DNA of 16,008 nucleotides from CADEED01 sp035761265. GTDB taxonomy: Bacteria; Pseudomonadota; Gammaproteobacteria; Steroidobacterales; Steroidobacteraceae. Under the pieces are notes generated by a model, which saw only the letters and a program-made list of their open reading frames with translations, ran no database searches and was not told the DNA's origin. The stretch spans positions 1-16,008 of the forward strand of contig DASTRL010000029.1 of NCBI GenBank assembly GCA_035761265.1. The letters are read 5' to 3'. Position numbers and translations under genes: made by a program. Position 1 is the stretch's first letter; every line of letters starts with the position of its first letter. This document shows, one piece after another, positions 5,738-13,522 of the stretch.

Positions 5738-8023
5738 ATGAGAAAGCATTCGTCGGTCACGGCGATTCGCCGTGCGCTCGCCATCATCTGCGCGACGGCG
5801 CTTTGCGGCGGCGCATGGGCGCAGGTCACCGGTTCGCAGAGCCTCGAGGAGATCACCGTCACGGCGCGCAAGGTCGCGGAGAACCTGCAGGAAACGCCGA
5901 TCGCCATTACCGCCCTGACCGGCAGCGACCTCGAGAACCGGCAGATCTTCAACACCAACGTCCTCGACCAGGTGGTGCCCAACCTGCAGTTCGGCGACAA
6001 CGCGGCGCTGGCCGGCAACAATCATTCCTCGCAGGTCTTCATCCGCGGCATCGGCCAGACCGACCCGACCTCCACGGTCGATCCGGGCGTGGGCCTCTAC
6101 ATCGACGATGTGTACATGGGCTCGGCCGTCGGCGGCACGATGACGCTGCGCGACATCGACTCCATCCAGGTGCTGCGCGGCCCGCAAGGCACGCTCTTCG
6201 GCCGCAACACCATCGGCGGCGCCATCCTGATCACCACCAAGGATCCGGGCGACGAATTCGGCGGCACGGTGCGCGCCGGTCTCGGCGCCGACAACCTGAT
6301 CGATGGATTCGTCGCGCTCGACGCGCCGCTCTCCAATGCGGTGAAGGCGCGCTTCGCCTTCGGGATTCGCAAGCAGGACGGCTACGTCACCCGCCCCGAC
6401 GGCACGGACCTCGGCGACACCAACACCTTCACCGGCACGATGAAGTGGCTGTTCACGCCGAGCGACAGGATCAGGATTCGCCTCGCCGCGGACTACACCA
6501 AGGCCGATGAGAACGGCAGTCCGCTCGTGTTCGCCGCCATCAACGAGGCCGCGACGTTTCCGCGGGTCGCGAGCCAGGACGCCGGCTGTCCGGGCGTGGT
6601 CTTCCCGACCTCGGGTCCGGTTCCCATGATCGACGATCCGCGCTGCGCGAACGACCTGCAGGGCGCGGGTCCGTTCCGCAACAATGGCAACCTGCCGCTG
6701 GTCAGCTGGCTGAAGAACTGGGGCACGTCGCTGAACATGGCGTTCACGTTCAGCGATTCCGTCGAGCTCAAGTCCATCACCTCGTATCGCGAGATCGACT
6801 GGAGGGGCGCGCGCGACGCGGACAACACGCCGCTCACCATCCTCAACACCGTCTACGACGTCAACGGCGATCAGCTCAGCCAGGAACTTCAGTTCACGTA
6901 CAAGACCGATCCGCTGGTGGGCGTCGTCGGCCTGTACTACTTCGAACAGACCTCGCACGACATCGCCACGGTCGATCTCAATCCGCCACCCCCCGGCATC
7001 CAGCACGACAGCGACAACAACGACGTCGACAACCAGAGCTGGGCCGCCTTCACGCAGTGGACCTACAACTTCACCCGCAGGTTCTCGGCCACGGTCGGCG
7101 GTCGCTACACCGAGGACAAGAAGGGCGCGTACCCGGACCAGTTCGACTACGCCACGCCCAACATCAAGCAGGTGCCCGTGCAGTGGTATCGCGACACATT
7201 CAGCTCGTTCACGCCTTCGGCCTCGCTGCAATTCAAGTGGAGCGACGCGGCCATGACGTACCTGAGCTACTCGGAGGGCTTCAAGGGCGGCGGCTGGAAC
7301 AGCCACTTCAACTCGGTCCTGACGGCCAGTCAGCAGGCGGCGCTGCACGAGTTCGATCCCGAGGAGGCGCAGACCATCGAGCTCGGCACCAAGCTCGAGC
7401 TCGCCAACCGCACCGTCCGTCTCAATCTCGCCGTGTTCTCCTCGGACTACAAGGACATGCAGCTCACGTATCGCGGACCGGCGCCGAACGGCGTCGCGCC
7501 GTTCATCACCAACGCCGGCAAGACCAGCATCGATGGCGCCGAGGCGGAGCTGACCTGGGCGCCGATCGGCGATCTGCGCATCGAGGGCAGCCTCGGCTAC
7601 CTGGATGCCACCATCGATGATCTCAGCAACATTCCTTTCGCCGTGCTGCCGCCGGGCCTCGTGGTAGGCAACGCGCTGCCGTTCGCGCCGGAGTGGACGG
7701 GACATGTCGGGCTCGCCTACACCGCACACGCGGCCAATCTCGAAATCGAGCCGCGCGTGGACGTGAGCTACCAGTCGAAGACCTTCTTCGACGCCACCAA
7801 CACGCCGGAGATCGCGCAGGACGAGGACGTCACGACCGTGAACGCATCGCTGCAGTTCCGCGGCAATGAATCGAAGTGGCGCGTGATCGCCGGCGTCAAC
7901 AATGCCACCGACGAGACCTACCCCATCGCGGGGAATTCCTCGCTGAGCACCGGCAGCGGCTACGCGGAGATCGCCTACGCACGTCCCCGCGAATGGTTCC
8001 TGAATTTCCAGTATGACTTCTAG
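5738..8023 (+). CDS. TonB-dependent outer-membrane receptor, likely for an aromatic substrate
   Basis: The 761-residue protein has a signal peptide with basic n-region, hydrophobic stretch ALAIICATALCGGAWA and probable cleavage after A28. A TonB-box-like segment, EEITVTA, lies at 37-43. The plug domain shows FIRGIGQTDP (101-110), VGLYIDDVYMG (118-128) and VLRGPQGTLFGRNTIGGAI (145-163). The rest is a beta-barrel ending in an aromatic-rich strand with terminal Phe (NFQYDF). Such receptors import substrates at the expense of proton motive force via TonB-ExbBD. The stop overlaps the second pobA by 11 bases, and the divergent neighbour is a LysR regulator. This suggests uptake of 4-hydroxybenzoate or a related or conjugated aromatic. 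A siderophore role is possible, but nothing nearby supports it. Confidence 0.9.
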   Translation: MRKHSSVTAIRRALAIICATALCGGAWAQVTGSQSLEEITVTARKVAENLQETPIAITALTGSDLENRQIFNTNVLDQVVPNLQFGDNAALAGNNHSSQVFIRGIGQTDPTSTVDPGVGLYIDDVYMGSAVGGTMTLRDIDSIQVLRGPQGTLFGRNTIGGAILITTKDPGDEFGGTVRAGLGADNLIDGFVALDAPLSNAVKARFAFGIRKQDGYVTRPDGTDLGDTNTFTGTMKWLFTPSDRIRIRLAADYTKADENGSPLVFAAINEAATFPRVASQDAGCPGVVFPTSGPVPMIDDPRCANDLQGAGPFRNNGNLPLVSWLKNWGTSLNMAFTFSDSVELKSITSYREIDWRGARDADNTPLTILNTVYDVNGDQLSQELQFTYKTDPLVGVVGLYYFEQTSHDIATVDLNPPPPGIQHDSDNNDVDNQSWAAFTQWTYNFTRRFSATVGGRYTEDKKGAYPDQFDYATPNIKQVPVQWYRDTFSSFTPSASLQFKWSDAAMTYLSYSEGFKGGGWNSHFNSVLTASQQAALHEFDPEEAQTIELGTKLELANRTVRLNLAVFSSDYKDMQLTYRGPAPNGVAPFITNAGKTSIDGAEAELTWAPIGDLRIEGSLGYLDATIDDLSNIPFAVLPPGLVVGNALPFAPEWTGHVGLAYTAHAANLEIEPRVDVSYQSKTFFDATNTPEIAQDEDVTTVNASLQFRGNESKWRVIAGVNNATDETYPIAGNSSLSTGSGYAEIAYARPREWFLNFQYDF

Positions 8024-9230
8024 GGCGACGCGCACCCAGGTCGTCATCGTCGGCGCGGGACCCGCCGGATTGTTGTTGGGACAGCTGCTGCACCGGGAGG
8101 GGATCGACAATGTCATCCTCGAACGGCGCAGCGGCGAGTACGTGCTCGGCCGCATTCGCGCGGGCGTGCTCGAGCAGGGAACCGTCGAGATCCTCGAGCG
8201 CGCCGGTGTCGCCGCACGGGTGCATGCCGAAGGCTTGCAGCACCAGGGGGTGGAAATCGGCTTCCGCGGCCGGCGGAATCGCATCGCGCTGCAGGAACTG
8301 GTCGGCAAGAGCGTCACGGTCTACGGCCAGACCGAGATCACGCGCGACCTGATGGAAGCGCGCCGCGCGAGCGGAGCCACCAGCATCTACGAGGCTGAAG
8401 AGGTGATGCCGCTGGAATGGAACGGCGCCACACCGCGCGTCAGTTATCGCCAGCGGGGCGAAATCCACGAGATCGCCTGCGACTTCATCGCCGGTTGCGA
8501 CGGCTTTCACGGCACCTGCCGGCGCAGTATCCCGGACGAGCGGCTGTCCATCTACGAGCGCGTCTACCCGTTCGGATGGTTGGGCGTGCTGGCGGACGTG
8601 CCGCCGCCCTGGTCGGAGCTGATCTACGCCAACTCCGAGCGCGGCTTCGCACTCGCCAGCCTGCGTTCGCCGACGCGCGTGCGCTGCTACGTGCAGTGTT
8701 CGCTCGAGGATCGCGTCGAGGACTGGAGCGACGCGCGGTTCTGGGAGGAATTCCGCCGGCGCATCGGCGAGGAAATCGCCGCGCGCGTGGTGCCCGCGCC
8801 GTCCATCGAGAAGAGCATCGCGCCGCTGCGCAGCTTCGTGGTGGAACCGCTGCGCTTCGGCCGGCTGCTGCTGGCGGGCGACGCCGCGCACATCGTGCCG
8901 CCCACGGGCGCCAAGGGACTCAATCTCGCGGCCAGCGATGTCTTCTACCTGCACGAAGCCCTGCGCGACTTCTATCGGGAGCGGAGCGAGCGGCCGCTCG
9001 ATGAATACTCGGTCCGCTGCCTGCGGCGCATCTGGCGTGCCGAGAGATTCTCGTGGTGGATGACGCGCCTGCTGCATTCGTTCCCCGGCGACGGCTTCGC
9101 GCGGCGGATGCAGGAAACCGAGCTCGAATACCTGTTCGAATCGAAGGTGGCGCAGACCAGCATGGCCGAGAACTATGTGGGGCTGCCGCTCGAACCCGGT
9201 GCGAGCGCGGCCCACGTGCGCGTCGCCTGA
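8013..9230 (+). CDS. pobA: 4-hydroxybenzoate 3-monooxygenase, copy 2 (receptor-linked paralogue)
   Basis: The 405-residue FAD monooxygenase is closer than copy 1 to characterised PobA in its N-terminal half (GQLLHREGIDNVILERR and EYVLGRIRAGVLEQG). GAGPAG sits at 14-19, CDGFHG near 162-167 and LAGDAAHIVPPTGAKGLNL near 287-305. Substrate residues correspond to Y205, S216, R218, R224, Y226, P297 and Y388. R38, R39 and Y43 sit where Pseudomonas PobA binds the NADPH 2'-phosphate region, so NADPH use is likely. The ATG at 8013 lies inside the receptor gene in another frame, overlapping by 11 bases with no strong Shine-Dalgarno, so translation is probably coupled. It produces protocatechuate for the LigAB route. 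Confidence 0.9.
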   Translation: MTSRATRTQVVIVGAGPAGLLLGQLLHREGIDNVILERRSGEYVLGRIRAGVLEQGTVEILERAGVAARVHAEGLQHQGVEIGFRGRRNRIALQELVGKSVTVYGQTEITRDLMEARRASGATSIYEAEEVMPLEWNGATPRVSYRQRGEIHEIACDFIAGCDGFHGTCRRSIPDERLSIYERVYPFGWLGVLADVPPPWSELIYANSERGFALASLRSPTRVRCYVQCSLEDRVEDWSDARFWEEFRRRIGEEIAARVVPAPSIEKSIAPLRSFVVEPLRFGRLLLAGDAAHIVPPTGAKGLNLAASDVFYLHEALRDFYRERSERPLDEYSVRCLRRIWRAERFSWWMTRLLHSFPGDGFARRMQETELEYLFESKVAQTSMAENYVGLPLEPGASAAHVRVA

Positions 9231-9268
9231 CGATTGACCCCGGCCTGCCCTTCCACCAGAGTGCGGGC

Positions 9269-10201
9269 ATGAACAAGAACAACCGCCGTCTCCTGCTTGC
9301 CGTCATCCTCCTGCTGCCCGGCGCGGTGCCGTTCGCCGCGGAACTGGTCGCCGACCCGCCCCATGTGTGCGACCCCTGTGTCGAATGGAATCAGCCGCGC
9401 GCACCCTTCCACGTGTACGGCAGCACCTGGTTCGTCGGCACCGGCGGCCTCGGCTCCATCCTCATCACCTCGCCGAAGGGACACATCCTCATCGACGGCG
9501 GCCTGCCGCAATCCGCGCCGCTGATCGCCAGGAACATCGAAGCGGCGGGGTTCAAACTCGCCGACGTCAAGCTCATCCTCAACTCGCACACGCACTACGA
9601 CCATGCCGGCGGCATCGCCGCGCTGGCGCGGGTGAGTCATGCGCAGGTGGCCGCCAGCCCCGCGAGCAAGCTCGCGCTCGAGCGCGGCGGGCCCATGGAA
9701 GACGATCCGCAATTCGGTTTCGGGGCGCAGGCGAACGACTTCCCAGCGGTGCGCGCGGTGCGCGCCATCGCCGACGGCGAAACCTTGCGTGTCGGGGATC
9801 TCGCCGTCACGGCGCATTTCACGCCCGGGCACACGCCGGGCGGCACCACCTGGAGCTGGCTCGAGTGCGAGAGCCAGGCGCAGAACAAGGCCTGCCTGCA
9901 CATCGTGTATGCGGACAGCCTGAATTCCGTTTCGGCGCCCGGCTTCCGCTTCAGCGGCGATGCACAGCACGCGAGTCGCGTCGAAGTCTTCGAGCGTTCG
10001 ATCGACGAGGTCGCCAACCTGCCCTGCGACATCCTGCTCGCCGCGCACCCGGCGTTCGTGGATCTCGACGCGAAGCTCGCGCGCTGGAAGGAAAATCCGC
10101 GCGTGAATGCACTGCTGGACACCGGCGCATGCAAGGCGTACGCGGCGGGTGCGCGCGAGCGCCTCGCCACGCGCCTCGCCGAGGAACGCGCGGCGAAGTA
10201 G
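9269..10201 (+). CDS. subclass B3 metallo-beta-lactamase, secreted
   Basis: The 310-residue MBL-fold hydrolase has a signal peptide (RRLLLAVILLLPGAVPFAA). Both zinc sites of B3 enzymes are complete: H107, H109 and H188 for site 1, and D111, H112 and H260 for site 2. The motif is SHTHYDHAGG, with GHTPGG and AAHPAF later. The B3-type CDPCVEWNQPRAPFHVYG segment (34-51), ILIDGGLPQSA (73-83) and ADSLNS with Ser217 in place of the B1 cysteine agree with this class. C253 and C288 may form the B3 disulfide. B3 enzymes hydrolyse penicillins, cephalosporins and carbapenems in the periplasm; a natural amide or lactone substrate is also possible. It lies 38 bases after pobA2. Start ATG 9269 is chosen because it opens the signal peptide. 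Confidence 0.85.
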   Translation: MNKNNRRLLLAVILLLPGAVPFAAELVADPPHVCDPCVEWNQPRAPFHVYGSTWFVGTGGLGSILITSPKGHILIDGGLPQSAPLIARNIEAAGFKLADVKLILNSHTHYDHAGGIAALARVSHAQVAASPASKLALERGGPMEDDPQFGFGAQANDFPAVRAVRAIADGETLRVGDLAVTAHFTPGHTPGGTTWSWLECESQAQNKACLHIVYADSLNSVSAPGFRFSGDAQHASRVEVFERSIDEVANLPCDILLAAHPAFVDLDAKLARWKENPRVNALLDTGACKAYAAGARERLATRLAEERAAK

Positions 10202-10220
10202 GCAGCTCGCGGGTGGCCTC

Positions 10221-10748
10221 ATGAGCGTGCCAATCGTCCGCCGGCTGGAGCGCATCGGCGAGCGCGAGTTCGCCGGTTTGTGCGAAGTCCTCATCGACTG
10301 TGTCGAGGGTGGCGCCTCGGTGAATTTCATGTGGCCGATGACCGCGGCCAAGGCCGAAGCCTACTGGCGCGGCGTCGATCAAAGCCTGGCGCGCGGCGAA
10401 CGCGCGCTGGTGATTGCCGAAGGCGCGCGCGGCGAGATCCTCGGCACGGCGCAGGCCATCTGGGCGACGCCGGAAAACCAGCCGCACCGCGCGGACATTT
10501 CCAAGATGCTGGTGCACCGTCGCGCGCGCCGCCACGGTGTGGGCGCTCTCGTGCTCGCGGCAGCCGAGCGCGTCGCGCACGATGCAGGCCGTACGTTGCT
10601 GGTGCTGGACACCGCCAGCGTCGAAGCGGAGCGCTTGTACGAGCGCGGCGGCTGGACGCGCGTCGGCGCCGTGCCCAGATTCGCGCTGATGCCGGACGGC
10701 CCTTTCTGCAGCACGGTGTTCTTCTACAAAGATCTCGCGGCACGATAA
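10221..10748 (+). CDS. GNAT-family N-acetyltransferase
   Basis: The 175-residue cytosolic protein has a GNAT fold. The acetyl-CoA pyrophosphate loop motif R/Q-x-x-G-x-G is RRHGVG (103-108), after the beta4 strand ADISKMLVHRRAR. The C-terminal LLVLDTASVEAERLYERGGW (126-145) is the usual beta5/alpha4 region. A conserved-looking SVNFMWPMT (33-41) lies in the acceptor half. Acceptor substrate is unknown; close relatives are often annotated as amine or antibiotic acetyltransferases, but that cannot be judged here. The ATG at 10221 has only a weak GGGTGG upstream. It lies 19 bases after the metallo-beta-lactamase gene, consistent with cotranscription. Confidence 0.8.
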   Translation: MSVPIVRRLERIGEREFAGLCEVLIDCVEGGASVNFMWPMTAAKAEAYWRGVDQSLARGERALVIAEGARGEILGTAQAIWATPENQPHRADISKMLVHRRARRHGVGALVLAAAERVAHDAGRTLLVLDTASVEAERLYERGGWTRVGAVPRFALMPDGPFCSTVFFYKDLAAR

Positions 10749-10777
10749 GCTCGCGCGTCTACTCCCGGGGGACGCGC

Positions 10778-12076
10778 ATGCAACGTCGAGAATTCCTGCA
10801 ACACCTGGGCACGGGCGCCGCGCTCGCCTGCCTGCCGGCCTTCACGCGCGAGGCCTTCGCGGCCGCGGCCAACGACGATGCGCTGCTGATCAGCGAAGTC
10901 GAAGTGCTGAAGCTTTCCGGCACGCACTCGCTGGTGCCGGGACTCAACCGCCAGTACCAGGTGAATCCTTTGCACCTGTACGAGGAACGTCGCCCCAAGC
11001 CCTTCAAGGATCCGGCCACCGGCACGCCGGAAGAGCGCCGGCCGCTGACTCACTACTACCTTCGTATCCGCACCAGGGGCGGCGCGGAAGGCCTGTACGG
11101 CGCCCTGGACCGCGAGGCGTTGCCGGTGCTGTTGGGCAACCTGCGTCCGCTCGTCATCGGGCAGCACGCACTCGCGGTCGAGCGCATCTGGGACCAGATG
11201 TACCGCTCGAACCGCCATTCGCGCGCCAGCCACTACATGATGGCCATCAGCTACATCGACAACGCACTGTGGGATCTGCGCGGGCGGGTGTTCGAAGTCC
11301 CGGTGTTCCGCCTGCTGGGTGGACCCACGCAATACCCGGTGCCCGTGTACGGCAGTTGCCTGGGATTCTCGATCGATCCTCCGCTCGCGGCGAAGCGCGC
11401 CGCGCAACTCGCCAGGGATGGCTTCATCCGCCAGAAATGGTTCCTCGGCTATGGCCCCGGCGACGGCGCGCGCGGCATGGACCTCAACGTGCAGCTCGCG
11501 AAATCCCTGCGCGAAGCGGTCGGCGACGACGTGCAGATCATGTTCGACGCCTACCAGGGCTGGGATCTGCAATACGCGCTCGAATGGTGCCGCAAGGTGG
11601 AGCAGTACCGGCCGTACTGGCTGGAGGAAGCCGTGCCGATGTCGGATCTGGAAAGCTTCATCAGGCTCAGCAGGTCCACCAGCGTGCCCATCGCCACCGG
11701 CGAGCACCTGTACGGGCGCTGGGAGGCGGAACAGTTCTTCAAGACCGACGCGCTGCAGTTCATCCAGGCGGACCCCGAGTGGTGTGGCGGCGTCAGCGAG
11801 ACCTTGAAGGTGGCGCACCTCGCCTCGGTCCACGGCGTCAAACTACTCCCGCATTGCCACAACGTGCACGCGGCGCTCGCCATCGTCGCGAGCCAGTCGC
11901 CGAGCGTCTGCCCATTCGGCGAGTACCTCATCAATCACGTGCCGGAGAAGCTGCATTTCATCAAGGATCCGCCGCTGACCCGCAACGGACTCGTCAACCT
12001 GTCCGAGAAGCCCGGCTTCGGCATCGAGCTCGATCCGTCCAAGGTGGAGAAACAAGAGGTATTGACCAGCCTATGA
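10778..12076 (+). CDS. Tat-exported enolase-superfamily protein, mandelate racemase / sugar-acid dehydratase type
   Basis: The 432-residue protein starts MQRREFLQHLGTGAALAC, a twin-arginine signal, so it is probably exported folded. Metal ligands typical of the superfamily are D257 (MFDAYQ), E283 (WLEEAVP) and E309 (ATGEH). D332 (QADPEWCGG) and H359 (LLPHCH) fit the His-Asp dyad of the mandelate racemase group. K220 aligns with the first Lys of the KxK motif, but the second is F222, as in dehydratases that rely on the His-Asp base. Acid-sugar dehydration is therefore the best guess; the exact substrate is unknown. GGGGGA (10767-10772), 5 bases ahead, supports ATG 10778. The downstream peptidase gene overlaps by ATGA. 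Confidence 0.82.
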   Translation: MQRREFLQHLGTGAALACLPAFTREAFAAAANDDALLISEVEVLKLSGTHSLVPGLNRQYQVNPLHLYEERRPKPFKDPATGTPEERRPLTHYYLRIRTRGGAEGLYGALDREALPVLLGNLRPLVIGQHALAVERIWDQMYRSNRHSRASHYMMAISYIDNALWDLRGRVFEVPVFRLLGGPTQYPVPVYGSCLGFSIDPPLAAKRAAQLARDGFIRQKWFLGYGPGDGARGMDLNVQLAKSLREAVGDDVQIMFDAYQGWDLQYALEWCRKVEQYRPYWLEEAVPMSDLESFIRLSRSTSVPIATGEHLYGRWEAEQFFKTDALQFIQADPEWCGGVSETLKVAHLASVHGVKLLPHCHNVHAALAIVASQSPSVCPFGEYLINHVPEKLHFIKDPPLTRNGLVNLSEKPGFGIELDPSKVEKQEVLTSL

Positions 12077-13506
12077 GAACCATTGCCTTCACGCTCGCAC
12101 TGCTGCTGCTCGCCGATGCGCAGGCTGCCGGCATCACCGCCAGCCGCCAGACCGCCGCCTCCAAGCAGGCGCGGGCCGGCGAGACGCAGTTCCGCAGGCT
12201 CTACCAGCAGCTGGTCGAGATCGACACCACGCTGTCCGCGGGCTCGTGCACCGACGCGGCGAACGCGATGCGCGTGCACCTGCTTGCCGCCGGTTACCCG
12301 GCGAGCGACGCACAGCTCATCGTGCCGCCCGAATGGCCCCGGCAGGGCAACCTCGTCGCGGTTTTGCCGGGCAGCGACTCCAGGCTCGAGCCGCTGCTGC
12401 TGCTGGCGCACATCGACGTGGTCGAAGCGCGGCGCGAAGACTGGCAGCGCGATCCGTTCAAGCTCGTCGAGGAGGGCGGATTTTTCTACGCGCGCGGCTC
12501 CGCGGATGACAAGGCCATGGCCGCGGTGTTCGCCGACCAGATGATCCGCTTCAAGAAGGAGAAGTACCGGCCGAAGCGCACCATCAGGCTGGCGCTCACC
12601 TGCGGCGAGGAGACGCCGAACGTATTCAACGGCGTGAGCTTCCTGGTCGCGAACCACCGCGACCTCATCGATGCGGGCTTCGCGCTCAACGAAGGCGGCG
12701 GCGGCCGCTACGACCAGGCCACCGGCGAATATCGTTATGTCTCGGTGCTCGCGGGCGAGAAGATCTACCAGGACTTCACGCTGTCGACGGCCAACCAGGG
12801 CGGACACTCCTCGCGCCCCACGCCCGACAATGCCATCTATCAACTCGCGCACGCGCTCGAGAAGATCGAAGCGCACCAGTTCAAGGTGGAGTTCAACGAC
12901 ACCACGCGCGGTTACTTCGAGAAGTTCGGCGCCATCGAAGGCGGCGCGCGCGGCGCGGACATGATCGCCGCCGCCAAGGGCGATGCCGCGGCCATCGAGC
13001 GGCTGAAGCAGGACCCCTCGTCGAATGCCATCCTGCGCACCAACTGCGTGGCCACGCAGATCGAAGGAGGCCACGCGCCGAATGCCCTGCCCCAGCGCGC
13101 CACCGCCAACGTCAATTGCCGCATCTTCCCCGGGCACGACCAGGAGGAGATCCGCCAGGAGCTGATCGCCGCGGTCGCGGATCCGGGCGTCAGGATCGAA
13201 TTCCAGGCGCCGCCGGAGAAGCGCGGCGCACCGCCACCGCTTTCGCCCGAGGTCATGGGGCCCATCGAGAAGCTGAGCCGCGATATGTTTCCGGGCGTTG
13301 CCGTGCTGCCCACGGTCACCGCCGGCGCCACCGATGGACGCTTCCTCACGCCCGTGGGCATTCCGACCTACGGAGTCTCCGGCATGTTCGGCGACGGCGC
13401 GACCACGAACGCGCACGGCCTCAACGAGCGCATCCGCGTGCAATCCCTGATGGAAGGCCGCGAGTTCCTTTATCGCCTGACGAAGGCGTATGCGGGTGGT
13501 AGATAG
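12073..13506 (+). CDS. secreted M20-family metallopeptidase / amidohydrolase
   Basis: The 477-residue protein has a signal peptide (TIAFTLALLLLADAQAA, cleavage near A19). Two-zinc M20 residues are visible: H113 and D115 in LAHIDVVEA, D145 in RGSADDKA, the catalytic pair E179-E180 in CGEETP, E207 in ALNEGGG and H448 in NAHGLNE. The dimerisation domain falls around 230-345, with QGGHSSRPTPDNA. M20 enzymes cleave peptide, dipeptide or N-acyl amino-acid bonds; this one is of the longer carboxypeptidase or dipeptidase type. Its ATG overlaps the stop of the preceding enolase-superfamily gene (ATGA), so the two are cotranslated and both exported. Substrate is unknown. Confidence 0.88.
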   Translation: MRTIAFTLALLLLADAQAAGITASRQTAASKQARAGETQFRRLYQQLVEIDTTLSAGSCTDAANAMRVHLLAAGYPASDAQLIVPPEWPRQGNLVAVLPGSDSRLEPLLLLAHIDVVEARREDWQRDPFKLVEEGGFFYARGSADDKAMAAVFADQMIRFKKEKYRPKRTIRLALTCGEETPNVFNGVSFLVANHRDLIDAGFALNEGGGGRYDQATGEYRYVSVLAGEKIYQDFTLSTANQGGHSSRPTPDNAIYQLAHALEKIEAHQFKVEFNDTTRGYFEKFGAIEGGARGADMIAAAKGDAAAIERLKQDPSSNAILRTNCVATQIEGGHAPNALPQRATANVNCRIFPGHDQEEIRQELIAAVADPGVRIEFQAPPEKRGAPPPLSPEVMGPIEKLSRDMFPGVAVLPTVTAGATDGRFLTPVGIPTYGVSGMFGDGATTNAHGLNERIRVQSLMEGREFLYRLTKAYAGGR

Positions 13507-13517
13507 AGACCGCCCGC
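13492..13517. terminator. possible shared hairpin between convergent genes
   Basis: GCGGGTGG (13492-13499) and CCGCCCGC (13510-13517) can form an 8-pair stem with one G-U wobble and a 10-base loop. It covers the stop of the peptidase gene and ends just before the stop of the convergent dehydrogenase gene. No T-tract follows on either strand, so intrinsic termination is uncertain. Confidence 0.25.
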
Positions 13518-13522
13518 AACCC

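Noticed and set aside
5708..8317. 869-residue open frame antisense to the TonB receptor and pobA2
   Set aside because: Low-complexity Arg/Ala/Val-rich shadow caused by high GC; no recognisable domain, and the sense strand encodes clear families.
10280..10777. Long in-frame extension ahead of the enolase-superfamily gene
   Set aside because: It overlaps the acetyltransferase gene in another frame and would bury the twin-arginine signal, which needs to be N-terminal.
10829..10834. Possible lipobox at Cys18 of the enolase-superfamily protein
   Set aside because: The residue at -3 is Ala rather than Leu/Val/Ile, and the Cys sits within a good Tat signal hydrophobic core; lipoprotein processing is not convincing.
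11269..12072. Long in-frame extension ahead of the M20 gene
   Set aside because: Runs inside the enolase-superfamily gene in another frame; the signal peptide and ATGA overlap define the start at 12073.
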